Assembly (NCBI GenBank): GCA_037179335.1
Contig: JAKZHN010000018.1
Location: 558,001-622,000, forward strand
Direction: 5' to 3'
From: Cyclaneusma minus
Taxonomy: Eukaryota; Ascomycota; Leotiomycetes; Marthamycetales; Marthamycetaceae
DNA length: 64,000 nucleotides
Under the pieces are notes generated by a model. It searched no databases, was not told where the DNA came from, and worked only from the letters and a program-made list of their open reading frames with translations. Of this stretch, positions 23,668 through 34,900 are shown one piece after another (the first letter of the stretch is position 1; each line of letters begins with the position of its first letter). The translations under genes and the position numbers were made by a program.

Positions 23668-24792
23668 GCTGGGAATTCAAAGTTCGACCCCGAGAAGAAT
23701 AGGGCAAAATGTGTGAGGAGACAGGAGGATGGGTACAAAGCTCTAGCACGTCCGCCGAAAGCTACTGGAGACGGCGAGAGAAATATTGAATGCGACTGAA
23801 AAGAGAGTTATCTCATCAACTGTGTGGGACGACTAGAAGTCCAATCATATCATATTTCGGATAGAGATCCACTCGCGCCCTTGGACCGAGGTGGGCGGAA
23901 CCAATCCCAACCTGACACACGTTAAAGAGCTTGGCTGATCTCTCGTAGGGTGTGGTTGACGACTTCAGCCCACCGGTCCATGTCCAGACTCCAGTTTGGG
24001 GAATTCGGGACCAGCAGCGACCAGTGTGGGTATTGGACTGGTAGTCCGGCAGTCCGGTCAAAGAAACAGAAAGAGATGAGTCCGCCGCTCGGTAGTGAAA
24101 AAGATATATCCATAGGAGAAAGAAACGGAAACATGAACAATGAGCCTTCAGAGGGAAGAGGGGTCTTTCTGAGACCTCAAGTCACAGAAGTGGGTCCGAT
24201 GTAATATCTCCTCGATTGAAGGGCGCAGCCAACAGCACAAACCGGGCCTGGAAATATTTACCCCAGTCCTTGACATCCGAGCCGGGAGCCCTGCCTGATT
24301 TGAGATTTCTCGTGCAGTTTCAGGGCGATCATCGATGCAGCTCATGAGGGGAAGATACGCTTTTCGACGCAACCATTGTCGGCCACATCTTGCCATGATA
24401 ATCGCGTTGCTGCTGGATGTTGTCCGAGACTCCGAGGCCCGTCGCTTTGCGGCTTGCAGTGACTTGATGAGGTTGGGAAAAGATGGACCGAACGGCGAAA
24501 TCGGAGTGTCGTGTTATGCGGTTGAAACAGGAGTGGACGTGAAGATGGATCGGTTTTGGCGTGTCGTCGTTCCAGATGCTGTTCCGAGCTAGACTGCCCG
24601 ACGGGCCGAGATCTGCTGCGCCACATGACGCCACGTGATAAGTGGCTGTGGCCATCCCGACTCATCCCCTGCAAACAACGTCAAAGCATCGACAGCATCT
24701 GTTGTTTAGGCAGCCATCCTTTCGACAACAAGAATGTTGACACAGGACACTCAGCACGTCTTCCCCGGCATTGCTTTTGAGTCCTAACCGCT
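23668..24792. other. Intergenic, divergent promoters
   Basis: About 1.1 kb between divergently transcribed genes. Overlapping frames on both strands (longest 110 codons, minus strand near 24.5 kb) lack splice signals or family resemblance, and I do not call a gene. Confidence 0.45.
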
Positions 24793-26403
24793 ATGGGAAA
24801 CGAGGACGACAAGTCCACCTCTAAGCTCTCTTTGTTCTCCCTCCAAAGCGTTGTCCATTCTAGCTCCAGACTAAAACGCCGCAGGTTCCTTAGACTGCTA
24901 ACTGCAGTCGTCCTCTTCTCACTCGCAGTTGTACATTTCTCCAGAACACCCTTCACAATGGTTTCCCTCGAGCTCGATGATAGCCAAAAGGCCAAGCTGC
25001 AGGAAGTGGCCGATCTTCTCCTCGATGTCTACAAGACGCTTGCTGAAATGCGTTATATCGACGCAAAGGGCATCGAAACTGGACCTCGTGACCTCAGCAG
25101 CATCAAGGTCGTCCACGAAGAAAAAGAGATGAATCTCACTTCGCTCTACGAAGAATTCAAACTCGACCCATCTGTCATCTACCTCTACAGCATTCTCCCG
25201 TACATCAACTCCACAGTAGCCGGGCAATCAGATTTCTTCCACGGCGGTTCATTCGCCGACTTCCGTGACCCAGCAGACGTAGAGCAAAGCCGTGCTCCCT
25301 TTTACGGCGACCCAGAAGGCGACGACTACGAAGACGAAGATGGGCCCTACATGTATCCCTGGTACACTACGCTTTCCATGCTCGGCAACCACCAAAGCGT
25401 CATCATCTACGATGCCCGTCGACACCGCATCTGGATCATTGACCAGGAAGGCTGGTCCAGCACAGATCCCGCACTACAGGGTGTTCCAAAGGCGCCCATC
25501 AAGAGCAAGAATCGCAACAGCTTTGAGCATATTCCTAGTCGGCCTGCTGACGACTTCTTGCGAGATATGAAGCATTGGTTTCGTACTTTGCAGGAATTGC
25601 CCGGGGAGAGGGGTGAGAATATGGGCGGTGAATGGAGTACGTGGAATGTGGATTTGAAGTCTTTGTATCTGAATGCCGGCTGGCCGGATCACTTCGACGG
25701 CGACGTTTTCCAAGTTGCCCAAGCGCGAGTTTATGCTGCTTCGACCGCCAAATATGCTGCTGAAGAACCACTGCGTCAGGTTGACACGTACAAACAATGG
25801 AGCAAGTACGTTGATCAAGACAAAGCGAGGGATGAAAAGGCTCTTGCGGAAGCAAAGACTCCAGATGAAGAATGGAGCGCAAGATACAGCCTTTGGAAGT
25901 CCGAGGACAGAAGGTTGCGCAATGCCGAAGATCGCAAGAAGAAAGAGCAGGAACTTGAGAAGCGTTGTCCCAACGGGGTGTGTCAGCGAATTGAAGATCT
26001 GCCACTGTGGGAACTAGAACAGCTGCGAAACGAACTGAAGTGGAAAGAAGAAAACGAAAAAGAAGCCAAGGGGGCTGCGATCTATCGAAAAGCCTACGAG
26101 GCGTCGAAAGCCGAGGCTGAGCGTCTGTGCCCCGGAAGGACATTTGAAGAAGCTACGGGCATCAAGTCATTGGGAAGACAGGACACGATGACTAGCATTG
26201 AGCAGCAGAAATACTGGCTAGATTGGGCGAAGAAAGAGAAAGAGAAGATTCAGACATGGGCGGAGCAAGTGCCCGCCGAAGCAGAAAAGACGCTGAGCCT
26301 GGTTGAGCATGATTTGAAAGACAAGAACAGATCAATTGAGAAAAGTGCAGATATGTTGAAAAGATATGAGGACTGGTTGGCTGAGCATGGCAATACAGAC
26401 TAG
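24793..26403 (+). CDS. Membrane-anchored protein of unknown function with charged C-terminal coiled coil
   Basis: One uninterrupted frame of 536 codons from a clear ATG. Residues 1-31 are polar and end in a basic run (RLKRRRF). A single hydrophobic segment follows at about 33-49 (LLTAVVLFSLAVVHF), so a signal-anchored type II topology is likely. The middle (about 100-290) looks globular, with repeated Trp/Tyr motifs such as MYPWYTTLSMLGNHQSVII and IWIIDQEGWSS. The rest is rich in Glu, Lys and Arg with heptad-like spacing (EKRCPNGVCQRIEDLPLWEL, then Lys/Glu repeats) and is probably a long coiled coil. I do not recognise a named domain. Long open frame and ordinary composition argue that it is real. 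Confidence 0.75.
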   Translation: MGNEDDKSTSKLSLFSLQSVVHSSSRLKRRRFLRLLTAVVLFSLAVVHFSRTPFTMVSLELDDSQKAKLQEVADLLLDVYKTLAEMRYIDAKGIETGPRDLSSIKVVHEEKEMNLTSLYEEFKLDPSVIYLYSILPYINSTVAGQSDFFHGGSFADFRDPADVEQSRAPFYGDPEGDDYEDEDGPYMYPWYTTLSMLGNHQSVIIYDARRHRIWIIDQEGWSSTDPALQGVPKAPIKSKNRNSFEHIPSRPADDFLRDMKHWFRTLQELPGERGENMGGEWSTWNVDLKSLYLNAGWPDHFDGDVFQVAQARVYAASTAKYAAEEPLRQVDTYKQWSKYVDQDKARDEKALAEAKTPDEEWSARYSLWKSEDRRLRNAEDRKKKEQELEKRCPNGVCQRIEDLPLWELEQLRNELKWKEENEKEAKGAAIYRKAYEASKAEAERLCPGRTFEEATGIKSLGRQDTMTSIEQQKYWLDWAKKEKEKIQTWAEQVPAEAEKTLSLVEHDLKDKNRSIEKSADMLKRYEDWLAEHGNTD

Positions 26404-26735
26404 AACACACCCACAAATATATCATTCCTAGAACCAGAACCAAGAAAATTGAAAAGAAGATTAGCTCGAGGGCCCTCCAAATACACAAAAGAGACGGAAC
26501 AACAAGACAAGAAAGGCGAAACCCCAGCTGGCTGAAGGGTGACAGACGTGACCTTCGGCCGTACTTGCGAAATTGGATACTCAATGAATCTCGCAGCTAG
26601 TACCGTTGGTATATATCTCCCTACACTATGTTCTATTCCACGTCGAGCTTTCACGGATTCTTAGTTCTGCTTCTTGCCTCCTTCCCTCCTTCCTCAATAG
26701 GGGCCGCCACACAGTTACCCTAACTGTACCTCACA

Positions 26736-28320
26736 ACCCAAATTTCCCACTTTCCAGCCAAGTCCTGCACGGAGTCTCTTGGCTCAATCGTACGATGCAG
26801 CCCCTTGTTTCTTTCACCGGTGCGAGATCTTGTGGTGCGCTTGTTCGAACTTCGCAGTTTGCACTTTTCGAATCGCATTTAGATTACTGATTCGTCTCCA
26901 TTGGCATGGCCAGTCATGGGAGTATGGACTGTCGTCTATTTAAGGACGAAGAGTAGACTTGACAAATCAGTCCGCCTGGTTTGAGTCTTGGTTTGTCCAG
27001 AGAGAGAGCAGGCCGGGATTTTTAATGTTTTTCTATGTCCCATATTTTTTCGCGCGCCTCTTTCCACCTCACCGTCCTTCCCTCCTTCCTTTTTGATCCT
27101 TTCCCACACCCCACCTACCACATAAACCAAATGGTCCAATTTTCTGCCAAGTCCTGCCACGGGAGTCGTGGCTCAATCGTTCAAGCAGCCCCTTGTTATT
27201 TGAAAAGATTCTAGTGGAGCGCAGTTCGAACCTGGCAGTTGGCATTGTTCATGGTTACCGGCTCGCATGCACTCACCTCGAGTCCCTTATGGGATTTAAG
27301 CGTGAGTCATATTAGTCGTGATCTGAATAGTAGTAGACTTGTCAAACTCAGTTAGTCTGGTTTGGATCCCTCCGCTTGTCCACAGAGCAAGCACGGGAAT
27401 TTTTGCTCTTCTTTCCACGTCCCTGTTTTGTTTTTTTTTGCGTACCCCATGAGGCCTCACCGTCCGCCACGTCTACTTGAGCCGCCAGATCCGTCTTCTA
27501 TCGCAATCTCTTTCTCCTCTTTACGCATCCGTGCTAACCCATATGTCGAAGTTTCCAAAACTTTACCAAGTGCTGCAGCGAGTACTGGCTCAGATGAAAT
27601 GCGGCGTAGCAACCGATTACACTTCGTTAGAAATGCAATAAGGTGCAAACAGGCCATTCGAATGTTCCATGTAGCATCCATCCCTTTCGGGGTAGACTTT
27701 CAATCTCAATTCGTCTTGTTTGGTTGGGTTTGGTTGGTCCAGAGAACCTTCGCAGATCTTTTGACATTTCTGCTCCACTGCACCATTTGCTGTTGCTCTT
27801 TCTCTCTGTCTTCCGGCCACCCGACCAACCTCTAAGGTCCCAGTGCTTCAAAACAGCCAAAATGATCTGTTTGTTTCAATCCCATCGATACGTCAATCCG
27901 AGTCAGTCGTGAAGGGAGGAAGCACAAAGCAAACCAAACCAAATAAGTCAAGTCAGGCCCCCAACCTCCCGATCTCACCCACGGTTCGAGTTCGAACCAA
28001 ACAATCACCAGCCCTACCCAAATCTCCGCGCACACACATGACCTAATCATGCCAAATATCCAATCCACCAGTATCAGTCCTACAACGGAGTCCTGGCTCA
28101 ATTTGAAAGGGCAAAACCGATGCGTCTTATCCCAACGAGAGATTTGAAATGCAGGTCGCTTGCTTGTTCGAAGCGTTGTAGTGGCATCGAGCGTCCCCAA
28201 AAAGACGTTACGGTAGACTGGCAAACTCAGTTTCGTCTGGTTTGAATCTGGGAGGTCCGGGATTTGCCTTCGCAGATTTTTTGTTTTTTGTTTTGAGCTT
28301 ATGGCTGCGTGTGAGGCTTT
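26736..28320. repeat. Diverged tandem repeat, about 380-500 bp unit, four copies
   Basis: Two landmark blocks recur in the same order. Block a (CAAGTCCTGC...GGCTCAAT) lies near 26762, 27146, 27568 and 28076. Block b (GTAGACTTG...CAGT...CTGGTTTG) lies near 26950, 27330, 27693 and 28212. Copies 1 and 2 are the closest, sharing also GCAGCCCCTTGTT, and copies 3 and 4 are more diverged. Block a carries TGGCTCAATCG and, 44-68 bp on, GTTCGAAC or a variant, which resemble pol III A and B boxes. T-runs follow block b in copies 1, 2 and 4. Frames on both strands across the region are inconsistent between copies, so I do not call proteins. Confidence 0.65.
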
Positions 28321-28946
28321 TGGATGCGTTTTTGCTCGAAGTCCGAACACTTGTGTCCCGTGACTACTAACTACATCATGTACGTTCTCGATATCGACCT
28401 CACTTTTTCCTGGTTTCTCTCTTCCTGAATGCTTTTGTTCAGCTCCCATGTTATTCTTTAATGTCGCTCTATTCTCTTCAACTCTCTGTCATCTATCTCC
28501 CCAGCCTTTCTGTCGTCTTCCTATACTTCTGTCAAGACTGTCATCTCGCCTTCCAAACCCTCATTCCCCGCAATATTCCGTTGCTTTTATGTCGCCACCA
28601 TCTACCAAGTTTGCACACTTTCAGTATCGGCATGTCCAGCTAGCTGCCTTCCATTTCATGGAAATCTCCTACACAGTGATAACGCCGACCGACTCGAAGA
28701 AGCCATCCGAGCTTTCAACCTTCGCAAACAGCGGCAAACTCAGACCAGCGCTGCAGCATAGGTATTTGGCATATTTAAATCATTTTCAACGGCGCCGTTA
28801 GTAGTACCTGGTTCCTATCTCCTTTCACTATTACACCAGCACAAAGAGAAGCAAACTGCTTCGAAGACATTGCCAACCTCGGAGTCTCGACGTGCAACAA
28901 ATTGGAAGCCGGGCGGCTGGGAATCTAGCTCTCACCTCTTCAACTT
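28321..28946. other. Intergenic, ambiguous coding traces
   Basis: One frame near 28630-28760 looks protein-like (DNADRLEEAIRAFNLRKQ) but ends at TAG and has no linkable partner exon. It may be part of the decayed gene that follows. Confidence 0.3.
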
Positions 28947-29390
28947 TTGGAAGACCACCTAGCCGAAGCTATTCCCCATCGAAACGAGCCTTTACGATCT
29001 CCTGGGCTCTCTCCTTCTCCCCGCCAACCAAACCCCATCCTCTGGATTAATGGCAGTGCCATCGGCCTGTCTCATCCCCAACCTGAGACCACCAGCGATG
29101 TCTTCAGCGCCCCCGAAGCAGACACCGACATGGTGAACTCCGGTTTCCTCCCCTAGGTACAACCCGCCATTCCATTCCTCAGTCGACCCTGCCAACCCTC
29201 GCGAGACGACGCCTTTGCTTCCATCATGGACGACATCGACCGTTCCACCAACGCCGACATGGAGTCTCACTTCTCTGGTCCTCCCAGTCAAGGTTTCCTG
29301 CTCCCAGGCTTCTTCTCCCGCGATTTCCCCAACGGACCTCCCCACGGTCGAGCCGGAATGAGAACAAGCCGTTACCCGCGGGTATTTTAA
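28947..29390 (+). pseudogene. Possible decayed gene fragment with one in-frame stop
   Basis: The plus-strand frame from 28947 runs 69 codons to TAG (29154-29156), then continues another 77 codons in the same frame to TAA at 29388-29390. Both halves have similar Pro/Ser-rich, ordinary composition (PHRNEPLRSPGLSPSPRQP before, DDAFASIMDDIDRSTNAD after). The stop context reads P-stop-V-Q-P, which a single C-to-T change in CAG would give. There is no ATG at the start of the open stretch and no known domain. Confidence 0.3.
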
Positions 29391-31150
29391 GGTACAGCTG
29401 GTTCAAGATACACTCACTCAATCATTAGAGAGCTTATTGCTATGGACCTTAGCGATCCATCGCCGGAGACTTTCCCTCTCTCCGTATATGTAGATCTGTC
29501 GTCAATTCGTGTCTCATCTACCGTTTCCAAATAAACTGCCGACACCAAATACAACTATCGTTTTCATGCAAACCTGCCGTTTAGAAAAGCCCATTTATTT
29601 CATTGGCAATAACATTTGTTTCCAAATACCTTAGAAAATTCATCTTTCCCCAATTTGATGCCCACCGTCTGGGATTTCGACCTCATTTTTTTTTTCGTGA
29701 CAGCAAAATCGCCTTTTCGTGGCATTCTAAAGCGTCTCTGGTTCGTCTGCAGCCCGACGTTCGCAAAAGTGCGCCAAAAACACGCATTTCGCCCGCGTAC
29801 GCCATAGAATTCGCGAAACATCACGCAGCAGCATGCATGCACTTTACTTTAGGTACTTGTCGATTTCACGCGAATTACAGCCATTTTACGCACACTCCGT
29901 CGCCCAAATGAAAACGCCTGTCAATTTACAAGCGCTGAATCAATTTTTAGAATTTCTGTCGTTTGCAGAAAATGCTCACGCCGTTACGCTTAATCTCCAG
30001 GGCAAAGGGATTTAAACGGTCGTTTTGAAACAGGATGAGGCGCTTGCCCGTGTAGGACCGGCAGATGGAAAGAAAGATTCTGGTTTCTGATTGTGCCTGA
30101 CACATAGAAGATTTTGCACGCAGCGACAGTCTGTCCGTTCATGTTCCTTCCTCAAGCACGTACCTGCATGTTTAGACGGGCGTGAATGACTAAGCACGGG
30201 CACTAGCTAGGATGAAGCTTCGTCGTGAGAGGAAGGAAGCATCATGAGCAATCGGCAGCTTCGAGTGTGGAGCTTGCAGTCAGTCAGTCAGTCAGTTCAT
30301 TGCACCTTGTTTTTAGATCCCAACATCTGGTACGAAGGACTGGTGGGATGGACAAGACAGACATCTCTACCAATCCTTATCAGTCCTTCTCGTCATCATC
30401 CTTTCATGAGCTTAGAGCAGTGATAGAGTGTTACATACCTACCTACTACTCGGACGCCGCCTCGATGGAAAGTGGGAGAATCCCAAGCAAGCAGCGATGC
30501 GTCGGCCAGAATACCAACAGTCGCACGGATAGGGATCAGCTCTTGCTGGCGTGGAAAGGCCCAAGCTGGAGCAATGTCACAAATGATGACCGGCTGCTTC
30601 TATGTTGGCGACATAGCCAATGTTGGGGGTGCTTTGGAGAGGTTGAAGCGCCGTGTAGCTGGTGTCCAGAGGTAAGCATGTTTGCTTGTCGCCATTGTTA
30701 CCCTTATTTGCGATTCATATGCATGGTCAATGAAATTGTAGTCGGCTCGACTAATGCCCAAGCAAAGTCTGGTACCTGCGTACCAAACAACTTCTTTCCA
30801 GCTATCCTGGCGCCGATTTGGAGACCGGATGTGTGTCCGCTGTGGTACGAGCGCTGGGAGGTGAGGTCGGAGGGGCTGGGCTGCCATGTGTCGCCGATTA
30901 CGCTGTTTACTTGTATCATCAGCGTGCTGGCGACGCTTTTGGAGACCGCTGCTGAGCTGAACTGCCAAATCTCGTGTCTCGTGTATTGTTATATGGAGGC
31001 CGCACGGTGAGAGCTGCGACTCGTTGCCATCGTCCTCTGCGCTGTGGATTTGATGTAGCCTGTACATGCACCGCTCAAGAGTCACCCGGCTCACGCAAGT
31101 CATCAGGGACGAGGACGTCGAACACGATGGCTATGCTTGCCCGAGCAGGC
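29391..31150. other. Intergenic or unresolved coding region
   Basis: 29391-30450 shows nothing I can call. Between about 30450 and 31100 both strands read like protein. Plus strand: a frame ending GGALERLKRRVAGVQ at a strong GTAAGC donor (about 30673). Minus strand: frames with IIGDTW-like NSVIGDTWQPSPSDL, and IRATVGILADASLLGILP ending in a stop. Only one strand can be right and I could not build a complete gene on either. Confidence 0.3.
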
Positions 31151-31441
31151 TTATCCTGAGCTGACGGGAGGAATAATGGCAACTTCATCGCCCTCTTTGA
31201 TCATTGTGTCCTTCGCAGGCTCAACATCTTCCTTGGGCACATCGACGTATTCCATGTTGACAGTGATGGCACAGCTTTCAAGGACTTGGGATTTAATGCC
31301 AGTGTATTTCTGTTCTAGAGTGCCATAAAGCTTGGACAAGGGCAAGGGCGCTTTCAGAGCCTCCGAGTCTTTCGACGTGAAGGAACTTGCAGACGCGAAA
31401 TATAGCAGAGTGAAATGGCCAGGCGGGGCCTTGGACGCCAT
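31151..31441 (-). CDS. cnxG: Molybdopterin synthase sulfur carrier subunit (MOCS2A/MoaD family)
   Basis: Single exon, 96 aa, starting MASKAPPGHF. It has the ubiquitin-like MoaD pattern: LLYFASASSFTSKDSE at the start, a central LYGTLEQKY, then MEYVDVPKEDVEPAKD, and the C-terminal tail EGDEVAIIPPVSSG. The C-terminal Gly is activated and thiocarboxylated, and donates sulfur to precursor Z in molybdenum-cofactor synthesis, needed by nitrate reductase and xanthine dehydrogenase. Length matches the family. The end is Ser-Gly rather than the usual Gly-Gly; I believe this also occurs in fungal homologs but cannot check it here. The symbol follows the Aspergillus name for this subunit. Confidence 0.88.
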   Translation of the reverse strand: MASKAPPGHFTLLYFASASSFTSKDSEALKAPLPLSKLYGTLEQKYTGIKSQVLESCAITVNMEYVDVPKEDVEPAKDTMIKEGDEVAIIPPVSSG

Positions 31442-31996
31442 TGTTTGTTTGAAAGAAGGAGAATCTGGAGCACCTGGTCAGTCAGCAGGTGTTGACAAGA
31501 ATGCTTGGGAAGCAAAGAGGCAAATGTGGTTTTTTGTCAGAGATCTTGGTGTGAGCCACAGCGCGAGGTCCAAAGGACCCAGCTTCGTATAATACATGCT
31601 ATTGTATTCTTCATGTAAACTGGATGAGGGGAAGAGAGAGGCTGCGCAGACATACCTGGACTGGGTGTTGGGTGCGATGTTATTTTCCGTCGCCGTGAGG
31701 AGATGGGAATTGGAAGGAAGAAAATGTGCGAGCTCCAGAGAACAGCGATTTTGTGCACGCGAGGCTCAAGCTAGGGACGTAGCGGGACTAGTGCCGCTTA
31801 GTGCCGCTTTCACAAGGCTACGCACGGGCCTTGGCGGCAATCTTCATCGCGTCGACCGTCGAGGAAGAGAATTATTGGAGTTGCTGCGATTTGAGCACCA
31901 TTGACCAACGAGATGTCATATTCGCCGATACATCTTTCTCGGCCGTACTGAGATGCTCTGCCTCATTGCGCACCAGCGCTTCCATTCCCGCCCATA
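31442..31996. other. Intergenic, divergent promoter
   Basis: About 555 bp between divergent genes for molybdopterin synthase small subunit and the mitochondrial exoribonuclease. It probably serves both. No specific site was recognised. Confidence 0.4.
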
Positions 31997-34900
31997 ATGT
32001 TCCGTTCAATAAGACAACAAGAACTGGCGCCCGCTCGTCGACTATGTCTCCTCAGACAAGCTCCGCGAGGAAACCGCCACTTCACAGCTATCAAAAAACA
32101 TATCTCCGACCCTCTGTTTTACAGGATCCGGAATGTCGATAGTGAAACTCGCACCCCAAAGGGAAGGAGGCAGAAGGACAAGATCCGGAATGTCGATAGT
32201 AAAACTCGCGCCCCAAAGGAAAGGATTCAGCTAGATCCTCCGCCGAGTGATCGCTCGGTCCTCTCCTCAAACGTGAGGATTATAAAGGAGCCTGGCACAC
32301 CGAAAAGACTCGCCGAGGCAAGACAGGCAGCGCTGCTAAATTCGAACTCGGACGGGCCAACAATTCGTACATATGCCTCTACGCGTATTGCGAAATACTC
32401 CGCTTCCTTGCGCCCGCCACCCATAGTAAAACATCCCGCGCGCGTCTCGCTCAGGACGCATGGGGACATTCCAATTCGCAAAGTTATTACGACGAGGGGC
32501 GCCGATGGGCGCTACAAAACGCTACCTACCCAAGACGGAAAAAATACGTCTCTAGGGAGAGTAGCGAATGCGGATCTCTACACCCGGAGACAGGCTCTTG
32601 GAAATCGTTTGAAGTCCGAGGTGTTCATTAACTCTGGTCGCTACGCGGGGCGGAACTTGAGGGAACTTGAATTCGGAGGGCGTGTTGATACAGAACTATC
32701 ATTGTCTTTGCCAGAAGATGCTGCGAGAAAGCTCGCTGGGGAGGATACTTCCACGAAATCCAGAAGCCCTAATGAGTTTCTCCTTGAAGAGACACTTGAC
32801 ACGTGGAGCAGAGGGCAGGGGTCAAATAACCCCCCAACTAAGCGCCCTTACTCTACACTGTCAAAGTCGCGACGTGGCCGCTATGCCCCAGGGCTCTCAG
32901 GGCAGCCATTGCCGATTCAGTCTTCGAGATCGTTTAGTTCTTCCACACGAGTGAGTCTTGTATTTTCTGCTCCAGACTGTAATGCTAACTATGCGTGCAG
33001 GGGGCTGCAACCTCACGACCACAAGATTCGAGGTCAAATGCGGACGATGCTCTCATAAACTCTGACTTTGATCCAGACAGCCGAAGAGCACGAGCGAAGA
33101 TTTCGAGTGTACGTGAAAGATTACGCCTGTGGACGCAAAATCGCAGTGGGACCGAAACTCCTCTGCCTTTACTCTCCACAAGCCCCGCTCAGGCTCTTGC
33201 AGAGGCCGAAGATCTAAGAGACAGGTTCGAAGCAGAAGAAGACATAGAGACGCCTCTTTTCGATCAGGACGGCTTGGTCGACATTGGTAACAGCAGAAGC
33301 TTTCTTCTTCGTGGCGACCTGGTCGAACTGGTAACATTCGGAGAGCAACGTGAAATTGCGGTTTACATCAGGCGGCTCGAGACTCAGCTTCAGTTCTATA
33401 CAATGAGCGGAAGATGGGTCAATCGCACATCGAAAGGCGTGAACTTTTTCGTTCCACACTTCTTCTCTCCTGAAGACCTCGACCCGATCATTCCTTATTT
33501 GCCGCCTTCAGATGTTCCGGAGCAGATGCAGGACAAACTGATGCACTTTGAACGTGCTCCCCCACGTCAGTATGGTCAACCTATATTAGCAAGAATGCTT
33601 TCTTTCTGGGAGGACACAGACTCTACGCACAGATCTGTGGCTTTCAAGCTCGACAGAGCCCATGAGCATCTTGCGGACGCCCACAATTACAAATATGCTA
33701 CTCTTGAGGAAATCACCGATAATCTTCTGGGAGGATACATTCCAAAGGATAGTAATGGCAACTATCCGCCAACCGCCTTGTACGCGGTCTACCGGGCGAT
33801 GACGCGCGATGACGACCTTGGATTCCGACCCCTGAGAATTCATCATAGGGTTGCCGGACAGTTCGAGATAAGTCCACGAAATGAAGTAGTTGACATACAC
33901 TATACAGCTCATATGTGCCGCCTTTTGGCGGAAGAAAAGGTAGCCTCAGTTGAGTTTGGAACTACAATCGAGTCAAAAACCACGGCGCCACTGCGAAAGT
34001 TCATTTCACAAGCTCAAGCTCTTATAGACCAGAGTCGATCTTGCAGAAAAACCACTCCTTTCGGAACAATCGGTCCAAATATGACCCAATCAACTCAGAA
34101 CCTTCCACACATGCTCTGGTCTCCTCCGCACCATTCGCTTATCCGTTTCTTGGAGTCGTGGGCTGCTTTGGGGACTCTGTCCAAGACGTCTACAATGAAT
34201 TCCATTGGTCCTCTTCTTCTACGAGCAATAGATCGGTATCCTGGACGTCCCCTGGATCAATCCTGTGCATGGACATTTCTGCAGGAAATTGGTGTGTTGC
34301 CACCTTGGCAATCTCGAGCTGCGTTCGAGCTGAGACTACCGGCAACAGGCTATCGCCTTCGGAACAAGATTTTCTGGCCAGTATCACCCAAAATGAGAGA
34401 CCATATGCGCGAATTTCGAAAGGACTGCCGTTTTCCTGTATATTGCATCGACGACGAAACCGCGAACGAGATTGATGACGGTGTTTCCGTAGAAGTGGCA
34501 GATCGCCCAGGAGAATATTGGGTTCATATCCATGTGGCCGATCCTGGCAGCTTTCTCAGACCAGATCACCCTACTTCCCAAGCGGCTGAGAATCACGGTG
34601 AGAACGTCTATTTGCCCGAGCGAATAGTGACCATGTTCCAACCCCAAATGGTCGAAGCCAGACTCAGCTTGCAGAACGATCGCCCTGTCTTGACATTCAG
34701 TGCTAGAATGAATGCCTCTGGCGATTTGTTGGAGAATCGAATCAGTTGTGGCGTCATCAAGAACGTCTTTCACCTGACAAATGCAACTTTGAGACAAGTC
34801 CTGGATCTGGAGAATTCATCAACAGTGGAAGACGTCGAGCTTACCATCGGTGCCAAGACACAGCCCCCCGCGGTTCGTCGCCGTTTGTATACAAGCGATG

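Noticed and set aside
24329..24674. Overlapping 108- and 110-codon minus-strand ORFs upstream of the membrane protein
   Set aside because: They overlap each other and a plus-strand ORF, and show no family match or splice logic.
27146..27230. A true tRNA gene at the A/B-box-like pair
   Set aside because: I could not form an acceptor stem or a standard cloverleaf around the boxes.
26606..28449. ORFs of 90-205 codons across the 26.7-28.4 kb repeat
   Set aside because: Frames are not conserved between tandem copies, so the repeat is not under coding selection.
30225..31010. 261-codon plus-strand ORF as a gene
   Set aside because: It starts at GTG, has no domain, and overlaps equally open minus-strand frames.
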